A stretch of DNA of 64,000 nt. It comes from Bog-473 sp052140165. Its GTDB lineage: Bacteria > Actinomycetota > Acidimicrobiia > Acidimicrobiales > RAAP-2. The DNA lies in contig JBKQUM010000158.1 in NCBI GenBank assembly GCA_052140165.1, forward strand, positions 14,077 through 78,076. The letters run 5' to 3'. The position numbers and the translations under genes are program-made. The notes beneath the pieces were generated by a model. That model ran no database searches, was not told the origin of the DNA, and was given only the letters and a program-made list of their open reading frames with translations. Below, piece after piece: positions 15,543 through 23,570 of this stretch; position 1 is the stretch's first letter, and each line of letters opens with the position of its first letter.

Positions 15543-16628
15543 GTGATCGCGCTCGAGCCCGTCGGCGTCGTCGTCGGTGGTCGAGGGGATGCCGTCGACG
15601 ACGACTGGGGCGGGGTGGAGGCCGTGATCCGTCTCGACGGCACGCGGTTCGGCCCCGATGCCGTGCGGGGGCTCGGCGACTTCTCGCATCTCGTGGTCGT
15701 GTTCCAGTTCCACCTCGTCGGCGAGTCCGAGGTCCAGACCGGTGCCCGCCGCCCCCGCGGCAACCCCGACTGGCCCGAGGTCGGGATGTTCGCCCAGCGG
15801 GCCAGGATGCGACCGAACCGGCTCGGCGTCTCCGCCTGTGTCCTCGTGCGCGTCGACGGCGCCGACCTGTACGTGCGCGGCCTCGACGCCGTCGAAGGCT
15901 CGCCCGTCCTCGACGTCAAGCCCTACATGAGGGAGTTCGAACCCGACGGCGCCGATGTACGGCAGCCGGACTGGGCGACCGAGCTGATGCACGGGTACTA
16001 CCGGGCGCACCCCGTGACGTCGGCCCCTCGTCTGGTGCTGGCGTCGGGCTCCCCGGCGAGATTGCGCGTCCTGCGCGATGCGGGGTTCGACCCCGAGGTC
16101 GTCGTGAGCGGTGTCGACGAGGATGTCGGGGACATGGGGACCGCCGAGGCCGTCGTGGTGCTCGCGGAGCGCAAGGCGTCCGCGGTGGCGCCCCGGTGCG
16201 AGGACGCCCTGGTCCTCGGGTGTGACTCCCTCCTCGAGCTCGACGGGGAGTCATTGGGCAAGCCGGCCTCCGGCGCCGAGGTCGTCGCGATGTGGCGGAG
16301 GCTCTCGGGCCGGGATGCCCAGCTCCGGACGGGTCACTGCCTGATCGACACTCGATCGGGGGCGCGCACCCGTGAGGTCGACAGCACGTCCATCCGCTTC
16401 GGCAGTCCGACCGACGACGAGATCAGCGTCTACGCCGCCAGCGGCGAGGCGCTCCGGCTCGCCGGCGCGTTCAGCATCGAGGGCTACGGGGGGCCGTTCG
16501 TGGACGGGATCGACGGTGTCCCGTCCAACGTCCTCGGGCTGTCGCTACCCCTTCTGCGCGTGCTGCTGGCGAAGCTCGGCGTGCCGATCACCGACCTGTG
16601 GCGGACGTCCGGCGAGCAGCCTGGGTGA
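15543..16628 (+). CDS. TrmO (TsaA)-like / Maf-like nucleotide pyrophosphatase fusion
   Basis: One uninterrupted frame of 361 residues with two domains. Residues 1-155 match TsaA/TrmO proteins, the SAM-dependent methyltransferases of N6-threonylcarbamoyladenosine in tRNA. Visible are FSHLVVVFQFH, GMFAQRARMRPNRLGVS (RxxxRPNxxG) and LDAVEGSPVLDVKPYM (D-G-x-P-V-L-D-I-K-P-Y). Residues 163-355 match Maf/YhdE house-cleaning pyrophosphatases: LVLASGSPARLRVLRDAGF (S-x-S-P-R-R-like), GVDED, GCDSLLELDGESLGKP, RRLSGRDAQLRTG and GVPSNVLGL. The linker is only about 8 residues. GTG at 15543 is the chosen start; TTG at 15534 is possible. An internal GTG at 16014 could give a separate Maf polypeptide. Maf position 172 has Ala instead of the usual Arg, so activity is uncertain. 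Confidence 0.85.
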   Translation: MIALEPVGVVVGGRGDAVDDDWGGVEAVIRLDGTRFGPDAVRGLGDFSHLVVVFQFHLVGESEVQTGARRPRGNPDWPEVGMFAQRARMRPNRLGVSACVLVRVDGADLYVRGLDAVEGSPVLDVKPYMREFEPDGADVRQPDWATELMHGYYRAHPVTSAPRLVLASGSPARLRVLRDAGFDPEVVVSGVDEDVGDMGTAEAVVVLAERKASAVAPRCEDALVLGCDSLLELDGESLGKPASGAEVVAMWRRLSGRDAQLRTGHCLIDTRSGARTREVDSTSIRFGSPTDDEISVYAASGEALRLAGAFSIEGYGGPFVDGIDGVPSNVLGLSLPLLRVLLAKLGVPITDLWRTSGEQPG

Positions 16629-16708
16629 CGTCGGCGCTCTCATCCGGGCACGGCGATGAGGTCGGTCCTATATTGACCGGGTCCTCGGGGACGAAAAGGG
16701 AGAGGACC

Positions 16709-17416
16709 ATGAACGACCGAACGTTCGAGCGGATCGGCGCGCTGAGCGGCCTTGCCTTCGTGGTCCTGGCCGTGCTCTCCGGCTTCATCTACCCCCAGCA
16801 GCCGCGCGTCGACGCGGCCCCGGCGGCCACGTTGGCCTGGGTCCACGATCACCGGGTCGCGCTCCAGGCCGGCATGATCTTCGACTTCTTTGCCGCGGGC
16901 GTGCTCGTGTGGTTCGCCGGCTACCTGCACCGTGTCCTGAGCCGAGCGGAGGACGGCGTCGAGTCACTGGCGCCGATCGTGCTGGGGTCGGGCATCGCGG
17001 TGGCCGTGACGACTGCGTTGGCCGCCCTGCCGACGACCGTGATGGCCTTCATGGAGGCCCAGTCGGGCGGCCTCACCGATCTCAGCCTGGTGCGGATGCT
17101 CGGGGACCTCAACACGATCTTCTTCTCCGCAACCTCGGTGATGACGGCGGTGTTCCTCTGCGCCCTCGGCGTGGCCATGGTGCGCGGCGAGGCCGCCCGG
17201 CCCTGGATCGGATGGTTGAGCCTGGTGGTCGCCGCGTTCAACGCTCTCGCCGTCTGGATCGGCGTGACGTTCAGCAGCTACCACGGCAAGGGCTGGATGG
17301 TCGTCGGCTGGGGCGCCTACGTCGGCTTCCTCGTCGTCATGCTGGTGGTGAGCGCATCCCTGCTCCGGCACCGACGGAGCACCCCCGTGGGCGTGCCCGC
17401 CGTCGCCGTGCCGTAG
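16709..17416 (+). CDS. Hypothetical membrane protein
   Basis: 235 residues with six likely membrane helices: near 11-29, 46-65, 81-105, 124-146, 158-176 and 186-208. GGGAGAGG lies 4 bp before the ATG at 16709, fixing the start. The segment FAGYLHRVLSRAEDG after helix 2 and the small-residue-rich helices resemble DUF4386-like actinobacterial membrane proteins, but I cannot name a family firmly. The short tail is basic (LRHRRSTP). It is transcribed with the flanking TrmO-Maf and sulfatase genes, separated by 80 and 103 bp. Function unknown. Confidence 0.75.
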   Translation: MNDRTFERIGALSGLAFVVLAVLSGFIYPQQPRVDAAPAATLAWVHDHRVALQAGMIFDFFAAGVLVWFAGYLHRVLSRAEDGVESLAPIVLGSGIAVAVTTALAALPTTVMAFMEAQSGGLTDLSLVRMLGDLNTIFFSATSVMTAVFLCALGVAMVRGEAARPWIGWLSLVVAAFNALAVWIGVTFSSYHGKGWMVVGWGAYVGFLVVMLVVSASLLRHRRSTPVGVPAVAVP

Positions 17417-17519
17417 ACCACCGCTGTCACTGCGGGCGCGCTCCGACGAGCGGCCCATGTGCGCCGGACGCGTCCCGAATGCAAAGCTCTCCGGACACCG
17501 AGGAGCCGGGGGTTGACGC

Positions 17520-19823
17520 GTGGCGCGAATTGAGTTCCAGGGCAAGGTCGGCAACGACTGGCGCGACTCGGAGCCGTGGTGGCCGCCGCTGCCCGCGCCG
17601 CCCGAGGGCGCGCCCAACGTCGTGTTGATCGTGCTGGACGACGTCGGTTTCGCCCAGCTCGGCTGCTACGGCTCCGACATCGAGACGCCCTTCATCGACG
17701 GCGTCGCCGCCGAGGGCGTGCGGCTGACCAACTTCCACACCACCGCGCTGTGCTCGCCGACGAGGGCGTGCCTGCTCACGGGGCGCAACCACCATCGCAG
17801 CGGCATGGGCCGCGTGGCCGACCTGGCCACCGGGTTCCCCGGCTACTGGGGGCGGCCACCGCGCGAGAACGGTTTCGTCTCCGAGATGCTGCGGTCCACC
17901 GGGTACGCCACCTACGCGGTGGGCAAGTGGCACCTGAGCCCCGAGGGCGAGACCAACATGGCCAACTCGCGGGCCACCTGGCCTCTCGGCCGTGGCTTCG
18001 ACCGCTGGTACGGCTTCCACGGAGGGGAGACCCACCAGTTCGTCCCGGCGCTCTACCACGACAACCACGCAGTGCGCCCCCCGCGCGCGGTCGCCGACGG
18101 CTACCACCTCAGCGCCGATCTGGCCGACCGGGCCATCGAGTTCCTGGGCGACCTGCGCGCCGTCGACGACGAGCTCCCCTTCTTCTTGTACTTCGCCACC
18201 GGGGCCTGCCACTCGCCCCATCACGCGCCGGCCGAGTGGATCGAGCGCTACAAGGGTCGCTTCGCCAAGGGCTGGGACGCCTGGCGCGAGGAGACCTTCG
18301 CCCGCCAGCTCGTCATGGGCGTCGTCCCCGAGGGCACGGCGCTCACCCCGCGTCCGCCGTGGGTCCCGAGCTGGGACAGCCTCGACGAGCGCCAGCGGGT
18401 CCTGGCCGAGCGCTTCATGGAGTGCTTCGCCGCCTTCTTGTCGTACACCGACGAGCAGATCGGCCGGGTGCTCGCCTTCATTCAGGACCTCGGGGACGCC
18501 GACGACACCGTGGTGATCGTCGTGTCGGACAACGGCGCCAGCTCCGAAGGCGGCAAGGACGGCACCATCAACGAAGGCCGCCTCTCGAACTTCGAGAGCG
18601 CCGGCGTCGGGGAGATGTACGACCGCCTCGGGGAGATCGGGGGGCCGCTCAGCCACAACAACTACCCGTGGGGTTGGACCATGGCCGGCAACACGCCCTT
18701 CAAGCGCTGGAAGCGCGAGGTCCACGAGGGCGGCGTGGCCGACCCGTGCATCGTCCGTCTTCCCTCCTCCCGGCGCGCCGCTCCGGGAGGAGGGCTGCGC
18801 CGGCAGTACGCCCATGCCATCGACGTCGCGCCGACGGTGCTCGAGCTGGTCGGATTGGCGCCGCCCGCCGAGATCGACGGGATCGCACAGTCGCACCTCG
18901 ACGGCACCAGCTTCACCTACCTGCTGGGAAAGGGAGGAGAGGGCGAAGCCGGCCGGCACCACACGCAGCACTTCGAGATGCTCGGTTCGCGTGCCATCTA
19001 CCACGACGGGTGGAAGGCGGTGACCTATCACCCGGTCGGCCCCATCTACGACGACGGGCTGCGGGCCAGCGCTCCGTGGGACGACGACGTGTGGGAGCTG
19101 TACCACGTGGCCGAGGACGTCTCGGAGTCCCGCGACCGCGCAAGCGAATTCCCCGGGAAGGTGGCCGAGCTGGTCGCCCTGTGGTGGGAGGAGGCGCGGC
19201 GCAACGACGTGCTCCCGCTCGACAATCGGGTGCTCGAGGTCATCGCCCACAAACACGACCACCGCCGGCTGCAATCGACCTACCGCTACTTCCAGGACGG
19301 GGCGCCGGTGCCCGAGTGGGTGGCCGTGGACACGCGCAACCGCTCCCACGACATCACGCTGACGATCGAGGTGCCTGACGGCGTCGAGCCGTCGGGCACG
19401 CTCCTCGCCCTCGGGTGCGCCCTGGGTGGGTGGTCCCTGCACGTGATCGGCGGCCGCCTGCGCTACCTCCACAACCTGCACGGACAGCGGCTGTACGAGG
19501 TCGCGGCCGGGTCGGAGCTGGGTCCGGGCCGCCACGAGGTGGCCTTCCGCTTCGAGAAGGACGACTTCCTCGGCGGTCGGGCCACCCTCCTCCAGGACGG
19601 CGCTGCGGTCGGCAGTGGGGAGGTGAAGCGCTTCACCCCCGTGGCCTTCAACGAGCTGATGATCGGGCTCACCTGCGGCTACGAGTGGGGGCCCGCGGTG
19701 GGCGGGGACTACGAGGCGCCCTTCCCCTTCAACGGCACCATCGTCCGGGCCGAGGTCGCCGCCACCGGCCCCGTCGTGCGCGACCCGGTGGCGGAGGTGG
19801 CGGCGATCCTCGCCTCGCAGTGA
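17520..19823 (+). CDS. Arylsulfatase (type I sulfatase)
   Basis: 767 residues. Hydrolyses sulfate esters using a C-alpha-formylglycine made from Cys. NVVLIVLDDVGFAQLGCYG (33-51) supplies the N-terminal Ca-binding Asp pair. LCSPTRACLLTGR (77-89) is the modification motif C-x-P-[ST]-R with Cys78. AVGKWHLSP and VVIVVSDNGASSEG are the other metal/sulfate motifs. The C-terminal 200 residues form an extra beta-rich domain as in large actinobacterial arylsulfatases. No signal peptide is visible, so it is probably cytosolic. A GTG start at 17520 follows AGGAGCCGGGGG. No formylglycine-generating enzyme lies in the window; EgtB shares that fold but has its own role. Confidence 0.93.
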   Translation: MARIEFQGKVGNDWRDSEPWWPPLPAPPEGAPNVVLIVLDDVGFAQLGCYGSDIETPFIDGVAAEGVRLTNFHTTALCSPTRACLLTGRNHHRSGMGRVADLATGFPGYWGRPPRENGFVSEMLRSTGYATYAVGKWHLSPEGETNMANSRATWPLGRGFDRWYGFHGGETHQFVPALYHDNHAVRPPRAVADGYHLSADLADRAIEFLGDLRAVDDELPFFLYFATGACHSPHHAPAEWIERYKGRFAKGWDAWREETFARQLVMGVVPEGTALTPRPPWVPSWDSLDERQRVLAERFMECFAAFLSYTDEQIGRVLAFIQDLGDADDTVVIVVSDNGASSEGGKDGTINEGRLSNFESAGVGEMYDRLGEIGGPLSHNNYPWGWTMAGNTPFKRWKREVHEGGVADPCIVRLPSSRRAAPGGGLRRQYAHAIDVAPTVLELVGLAPPAEIDGIAQSHLDGTSFTYLLGKGGEGEAGRHHTQHFEMLGSRAIYHDGWKAVTYHPVGPIYDDGLRASAPWDDDVWELYHVAEDVSESRDRASEFPGKVAELVALWWEEARRNDVLPLDNRVLEVIAHKHDHRRLQSTYRYFQDGAPVPEWVAVDTRNRSHDITLTIEVPDGVEPSGTLLALGCALGGWSLHVIGGRLRYLHNLHGQRLYEVAAGSELGPGRHEVAFRFEKDDFLGGRATLLQDGAAVGSGEVKRFTPVAFNELMIGLTCGYEWGPAVGGDYEAPFPFNGTIVRAEVAATGPVVRDPVAEVAAILASQ

Positions 19824-19878
19824 GCCACGGGGGGCCCCGGCCGCACGAGGCCCGAGTGACCGGGCGGGACTGACCCCT

Positions 19879-20496
19879 TCAGTCGAAGCTCGGCGGCTGG
19901 TTCCGCGTGCGCTTGAGCTCGAAGAAGCCCTCGGTCCCCGTGCAGAGCAGCACACCGTCCCAGAGCCGCCCGGCGGCTTCCCCCTTGGGAGCGGGGGTCA
20001 CGACGGGGCCGAAGATCGCCGTGCCGTTGTAGTGGATGACCGGCGTGCCGACGTCGTCGCCGACCGGCTCCATCCCGGCGTAGTGGGAGGCGGCCAGCGC
20101 CTCGTCGAACTCCTCGGACTGCGCGGCGTCGGCCAGCGACGCGGGCAGGCCGAGCTCGGCGAGCGCCTCCACCACGATCTTCTCGCCCTCACCCTCCTCG
20201 CGGCCGCGCTGCTCGAGGTGGATGCGGTTCCCGAGCGCGGTGTAGAGCGGGAGCAGGATCTCCTCGCCGCGCAGCTGCTCGGCCGCGATGCAGACCCGTA
20301 CAGGGCCCTTGGCCCGCGCCAGGCGCTCCTTGTACTTCTCGTCGAGGCCCTGCCTGTCCGCGTTGAGGATGGCGAGCGACATGACGTGCCAGCGCGTCGA
20401 AATGGCGCGCACCTGCTCCACCTCGAGCATCCAGCGCGAGGTGATCCAGGCCCAGGGGCACAACGGGTCGAACCAGAAGTCGGCGGTGTCGGTCAC
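19879..20496 (-). CDS. DsbA-like, mycothiol-dependent nitroreductase (Rv2466c) family protein, CPWA variant
   Basis: 205 residues closely following Rv2466c: ADFWFDPLCPWAWITSRWML at the start, HVMSLAILN, KGPVRVCIAAEQ, PLYTALGNRIH, HYAGMEPVGDDVGTP, FGPVVTPAPKG and FFELKRTRNQPPSFD at the end. The fold is a thioredoxin domain with a helical insert, using mycothiol. The normal active site CPWC reads CPWA here, so nucleophile Cys13 is kept and the resolving Cys is Ala16 (codon 20449-20451). It would need an external thiol such as mycothiol to complete turnover. Presence of the family supports a mycothiol-making actinobacterium. The downstream neighbour on the left is the arylsulfatase, convergent. 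Confidence 0.9.
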   Translation of the reverse strand: MTDTADFWFDPLCPWAWITSRWMLEVEQVRAISTRWHVMSLAILNADRQGLDEKYKERLARAKGPVRVCIAAEQLRGEEILLPLYTALGNRIHLEQRGREEGEGEKIVVEALAELGLPASLADAAQSEEFDEALAASHYAGMEPVGDDVGTPVIHYNGTAIFGPVVTPAPKGEAAGRLWDGVLLCTGTEGFFELKRTRNQPPSFD

Positions 20497-20554
20497 GACA
20501 CTGGACCCTACGGGTCGGGCGACCGGGTCGTGCCGGGGCGGGGGAGAGCCCCGA

Positions 20555-21928
20555 TCAGCCGGCCGACCGGAGCAGCGCTGCGACGGCGTGCGTGACGGCC
20601 TTGGCCATCGGGATGTGCAGTGCCTCGTTGGGCCCGTGCGCGTTCGAGTGCGGCCCGAGGACCCCGGTGGCCACGAAGGGCGTGCCCGGGAACCCCTTCT
20701 GGAGGTCGGGCAGGAAGGGGATGGAGCCGCCCTCGCCCACGGATCCGAAGTCGCGCCCGAAGCGCTCCCGCGAGACGGCCGAGAGCGTGGCGGCCACGCC
20801 GGGTTCCAGGGGTGGTGCGATCCAGCCCTGGCCGGCCGCCTCCATGTCGATCGTGATGTGCGCGCCCTCGTCGGTGCGGATGGCCGAGATGAGCGCGTCG
20901 GCCGCCCCCTGGGCGTCCACGTCGGGCGGGAGGCGCACGGAGAGCTTCAGCGTGGTCGACGGTCGCAACACGTTGCCGCCGTCGTGGGGTTTGGGCAGGC
21001 CGTCGGCGCCCGTGACCTCGAGCGCGGCCCCCCACGTGCGGGCGATGAGCCGGTCGACGGGATCGGGCGTGAGCAGGTGCAGGCCTTCGACGACGGGAGC
21101 GGAGCTCTCGGGGAACTCACGGGCCAATGCCTCGATGTTGGCCCGGTGGGACGCGGGGATCCCCGCCCCCGCCAGCTCGGGCAGGAGGATGCGGCCGGTC
21201 GCCTCGTCTTCGATGTTCGAGAGGATGCGGCGCAGGATCCGGAAGGACGACGGCACCACGCCGCCGCCCTGGCCGCTGTGGATGCCCTCGGTCAGCACGT
21301 CGACCCGGACGTCGGCCACGAGGACCCCGCGCAGTGACGTCGTGAGCCAGAGCCGGTCGTAGCTCAGGCCGCCCGAGTCGAGGCAGATCACGAGGCGGGG
21401 CGTCCCGATGCGTTCCCTCAGGTTCACCAGATGGGCGGCGAGGTCGGGGCTGCCGCTCTCCTCGCTCGCCTCGATCAGGATCAGGACACGGCCGTGCCCG
21501 CCCCCCGCCGCCAGCAGGCCCGTCACGGCGGCGAACGTCGAGTAGCCGTCGTCGGCGGTGCCGCGACCGTAGAGGACGTCGCCCTCGCGCACGGGTTCGT
21601 AGGGCCCGAGCCCGCTGCGCCACTCGCCGAGCGGGGGCTGCTTGTCCATGTGGCCGTACACCACGACGGGGTCACCCGAGCCGCCGTTGTCGACGAGGAG
21701 GACCGGCGTGCGGCCGGGGAGCCGGACGATCTCGGCGTGCAGCGCGGGGTCCTGGTCGCGCACCCAGGCCAACAGGAGCTCGGCGGCCTCGGCGACGGCG
21801 CCCCGTTCGGCCCAGTCCGGGTCGTAGGCGGGGGAGAGGCACGGGATGCGGGTGTACTCGCACAGGGTGGGCAGGATGCGCTCCTCCCAGGCGGCGTCGA
21901 TGGCGGCCGCGTCGATCGCGCCGGTCAC
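20555..21928 (-). CDS. M20 family metallopeptidase (dipeptidase-like)
   Basis: 457 residues with the di-zinc exopeptidase set: VYGHMDKQPP (His93, Asp95), YGRGTADDGYS (bridging Asp near 126), IEASEESGSPD (Glu156 general base, Glu157) and a late His in NAHGPNEALHIP. Residues about 210-330 form the lid/dimerisation domain. The HMDKQPP form is typical of the CNDP/DapE-like dipeptidase subgroup. It probably cleaves dipeptides or acyl-amino acids; substrate unknown. It reads in the same direction as the SRPBCC, DUF2237 and nitroreductase genes upstream, with only 7 bp separating it from the SRPBCC stop. Confidence 0.92.
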   Translation of the reverse strand: MTGAIDAAAIDAAWEERILPTLCEYTRIPCLSPAYDPDWAERGAVAEAAELLLAWVRDQDPALHAEIVRLPGRTPVLLVDNGGSGDPVVVYGHMDKQPPLGEWRSGLGPYEPVREGDVLYGRGTADDGYSTFAAVTGLLAAGGGHGRVLILIEASEESGSPDLAAHLVNLRERIGTPRLVICLDSGGLSYDRLWLTTSLRGVLVADVRVDVLTEGIHSGQGGGVVPSSFRILRRILSNIEDEATGRILLPELAGAGIPASHRANIEALAREFPESSAPVVEGLHLLTPDPVDRLIARTWGAALEVTGADGLPKPHDGGNVLRPSTTLKLSVRLPPDVDAQGAADALISAIRTDEGAHITIDMEAAGQGWIAPPLEPGVAATLSAVSRERFGRDFGSVGEGGSIPFLPDLQKGFPGTPFVATGVLGPHSNAHGPNEALHIPMAKAVTHAVAALLRSAG

Positions 21929-21935
21929 GGCCGCC

Positions 21936-22412
21936 TCACGCCCCGGTCGACGGCGTCTCGGTGATCTCGGCCAGCCGGTCGAGCGTCTTGGACATGGTGC
22001 CCGCGGTGTGCGCGCCGACGCTCCCGTGCTTGAGGAAGAACGCCTGCTTGTCCTTCGAGATGTCCCAGGTTTCGGTCACCTTGGTACCCCCGTCGACCGC
22101 TTCGAGCTCGTAGCGCCAGATGCGCCCGCCGATCAGGTGGCCGAGGACCCCCGGCATCGCGGTCTGCCAGGCGATGCGGCGGTCCTGCTCGAACTCCACC
22201 ACCGTGTTGGATGTGGTGTAGGGCACGCCCAGCTTCATGGACATGCCGAAGGTCGAGCCCAGGGCGAGCCGCTCCGGCGCGCCCGCCTTGGGGCGCACCA
22301 GCGCACCCGAGCCGTCGATCTCGGGGTGGCGGGAGGCGTCCGCCACGACGGCGAAGATCGCCGCCGGGGGGGCCTCGATGACCCGATCGACGCTCACGAC
22401 CGTTCCTGACAT
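21936..22412 (-). CDS. SRPBCC family protein (polyketide cyclase/START-like)
   Basis: 158-residue single-domain helix-grip protein that would bind a hydrophobic ligand. SVDRVIEAPPAAIFAVVADASRHPEIDGSG is the classic SRPBCC N-terminus, and the beta sheet with VTETWDIS and a long C-terminal helix complete the fold. Catalysis cannot be inferred. ATG at 22412 is preceded by GGAGGTCGCAC, a good ribosome-binding site, so the longer Arg-rich in-frame extension is rejected. It sits in a same-strand run with the M20 peptidase (7 bp downstream) and DUF2237 (37 bp upstream). Confidence 0.88.
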   Translation of the reverse strand: MSGTVVSVDRVIEAPPAAIFAVVADASRHPEIDGSGALVRPKAGAPERLALGSTFGMSMKLGVPYTTSNTVVEFEQDRRIAWQTAMPGVLGHLIGGRIWRYELEAVDGGTKVTETWDISKDKQAFFLKHGSVGAHTAGTMSKTLDRLAEITETPSTGA

Positions 22413-22449
22413 GGTGCGACCTCCGTCTCGTTGGACCCGGGCGCCGAGA

Positions 22450-22821
22450 CTAGATGGCGTGGGCGACCAGGTCGCCCAGCTGCACCCATTCGAGCGTCGC
22501 CGCATGCGTCGACGCCAGGACGACCGGTGGCGCCACCCCCGCCTCGAAGGCCTCCTGCCAGCGCGGGGCGCAGAGGCACCACTGGTCACCGGGCCGCAAG
22601 CCGTCGAACCCGAGCTCGGGGTGCGGGGTCGACAGGTCGTTGCCGACCGATGCCGAGAAGTCCAGGAACTCGGCGGTCACCCGTGTGCACACCGTGTGCA
22701 CGCCCAGGTCCTCGGCACCGGTGTTGCAGCAGCCGTCACGGTAGAAGCCGGTGAGCGGGTCGTAGTTGCAGGGCTGGAGATCCTCGCCCAGGACGTTCTG
22801 TGCCATGGCCCATTTGAGCAC
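22450..22821 (-). CDS. DUF2237 family protein
   Basis: 123 residues, the expected size. NYDPLTGFYRDGCCNTGAED, HTVCTRVTAEFL, GNDLSTPHPE, GDQWCLCAPRWQEAFEAGVA and PPVVLASTHAATLE are the conserved blocks of DUF2237. It is rich in conserved Cys (CNYD, CCNTG, CLCA), which suggests a metal or redox role, but no activity is established. Start: GTG at 22821 has GGGAG 6 bp upstream; ATG at 22806 lacks a ribosome-binding site. It begins 14 bp after the nitroreductase stop, so the two are likely one operon. Confidence 0.85.
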   Translation of the reverse strand: MLKWAMAQNVLGEDLQPCNYDPLTGFYRDGCCNTGAEDLGVHTVCTRVTAEFLDFSASVGNDLSTPHPELGFDGLRPGDQWCLCAPRWQEAFEAGVAPPVVLASTHAATLEWVQLGDLVAHAI

Positions 22822-22835
22822 GGTTGTCTCCCGGC

Positions 22836-23531
22836 CTAGGAGCCTCCGAGCGGTGCGCCACCGTACCGATCCACCCAGGCGAAGGACGCCACCGGCGCCC
22901 GCGTCAGCTTCCGCGGCGCCGTGACCGGTCGACCGAGCACGACCAGGCCCGCCACGGCGACGGTGTCGGGGATGTCGAAGAGCGCGCGCACGTCGCCCTC
23001 CCGGCGCACCACCACGCTGGTCAGGACACCGCCCAGGCCCTCGGCGCGGGCGGCGAGCAGGAGGCTCCACACGAAGGGGTAGATGGACGCGCCGCCGACC
23101 AGGGTGTAGCGCGGGAGATCGCGGTCGACGGCTGCGAGCGCGTCGAGGTCGGCCAGGACGAGCAGCAGGGCGGGCGCGGTGTCGATGGTCTCGGCGAAGC
23201 CGGGGGCGACGGCGCCGGCCTCGGCGAACTGGCCCGCGTTGACGATGGCCGCCGCTTCGGCCCCGCGGTCGCCCGTCGGCGCCCAGGGCACCAGGCCCGC
23301 CGATCCGAGGGCCAGGTACTCGTACCAGCCGCTCAGGTAGATCTCGCGCAGCGCGACGCGGGTCGCCGGATCCTTCACGACGATGACGCGCCAGCCCTGG
23401 CGGTTCCCGCCGCTCGGGGCGAAACGCGCCGTGTCGAGGAGCCGCTCGAGCACGTCGTCGGGGATCGGCTCGGGGTGGAACTGGCGTGCTGCGCCCGTGC
23501 TGCGCAGGGTGGCGACGAGGTCGAGGTCCAC
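22836..23531 (-). CDS. Nitroreductase family protein
   Basis: 231-residue FMN-dependent NAD(P)H oxidoreductase fold. VATLRSTGAARQFHPEPIPD (R-S-x-R-x-F-like entry), LLDTARFAPSGGNRQGWRVIVV (FMN contact SGGNxQ), the dimer-swap helices at about 60-170, and GLGGVLTSVVVRREGDVRALFDIP near the C-terminus. The GTG start at 23531 lies 39 bp from the divergent GTG of the nitronate monooxygenase, so regulation of the two is probably shared. Together with that gene it suggests handling of nitro compounds or enoate-like electrophiles; this is inference from neighbours. Confidence 0.88.
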   Translation of the reverse strand: MDLDLVATLRSTGAARQFHPEPIPDDVLERLLDTARFAPSGGNRQGWRVIVVKDPATRVALREIYLSGWYEYLALGSAGLVPWAPTGDRGAEAAAIVNAGQFAEAGAVAPGFAETIDTAPALLLVLADLDALAAVDRDLPRYTLVGGASIYPFVWSLLLAARAEGLGGVLTSVVVRREGDVRALFDIPDTVAVAGLVVLGRPVTAPRKLTRAPVASFAWVDRYGGAPLGGS

Positions 23532-23570
23532 GAGTAGCGCACAGTAGCGGCCGCCGGGTAAGCCTGGGAC

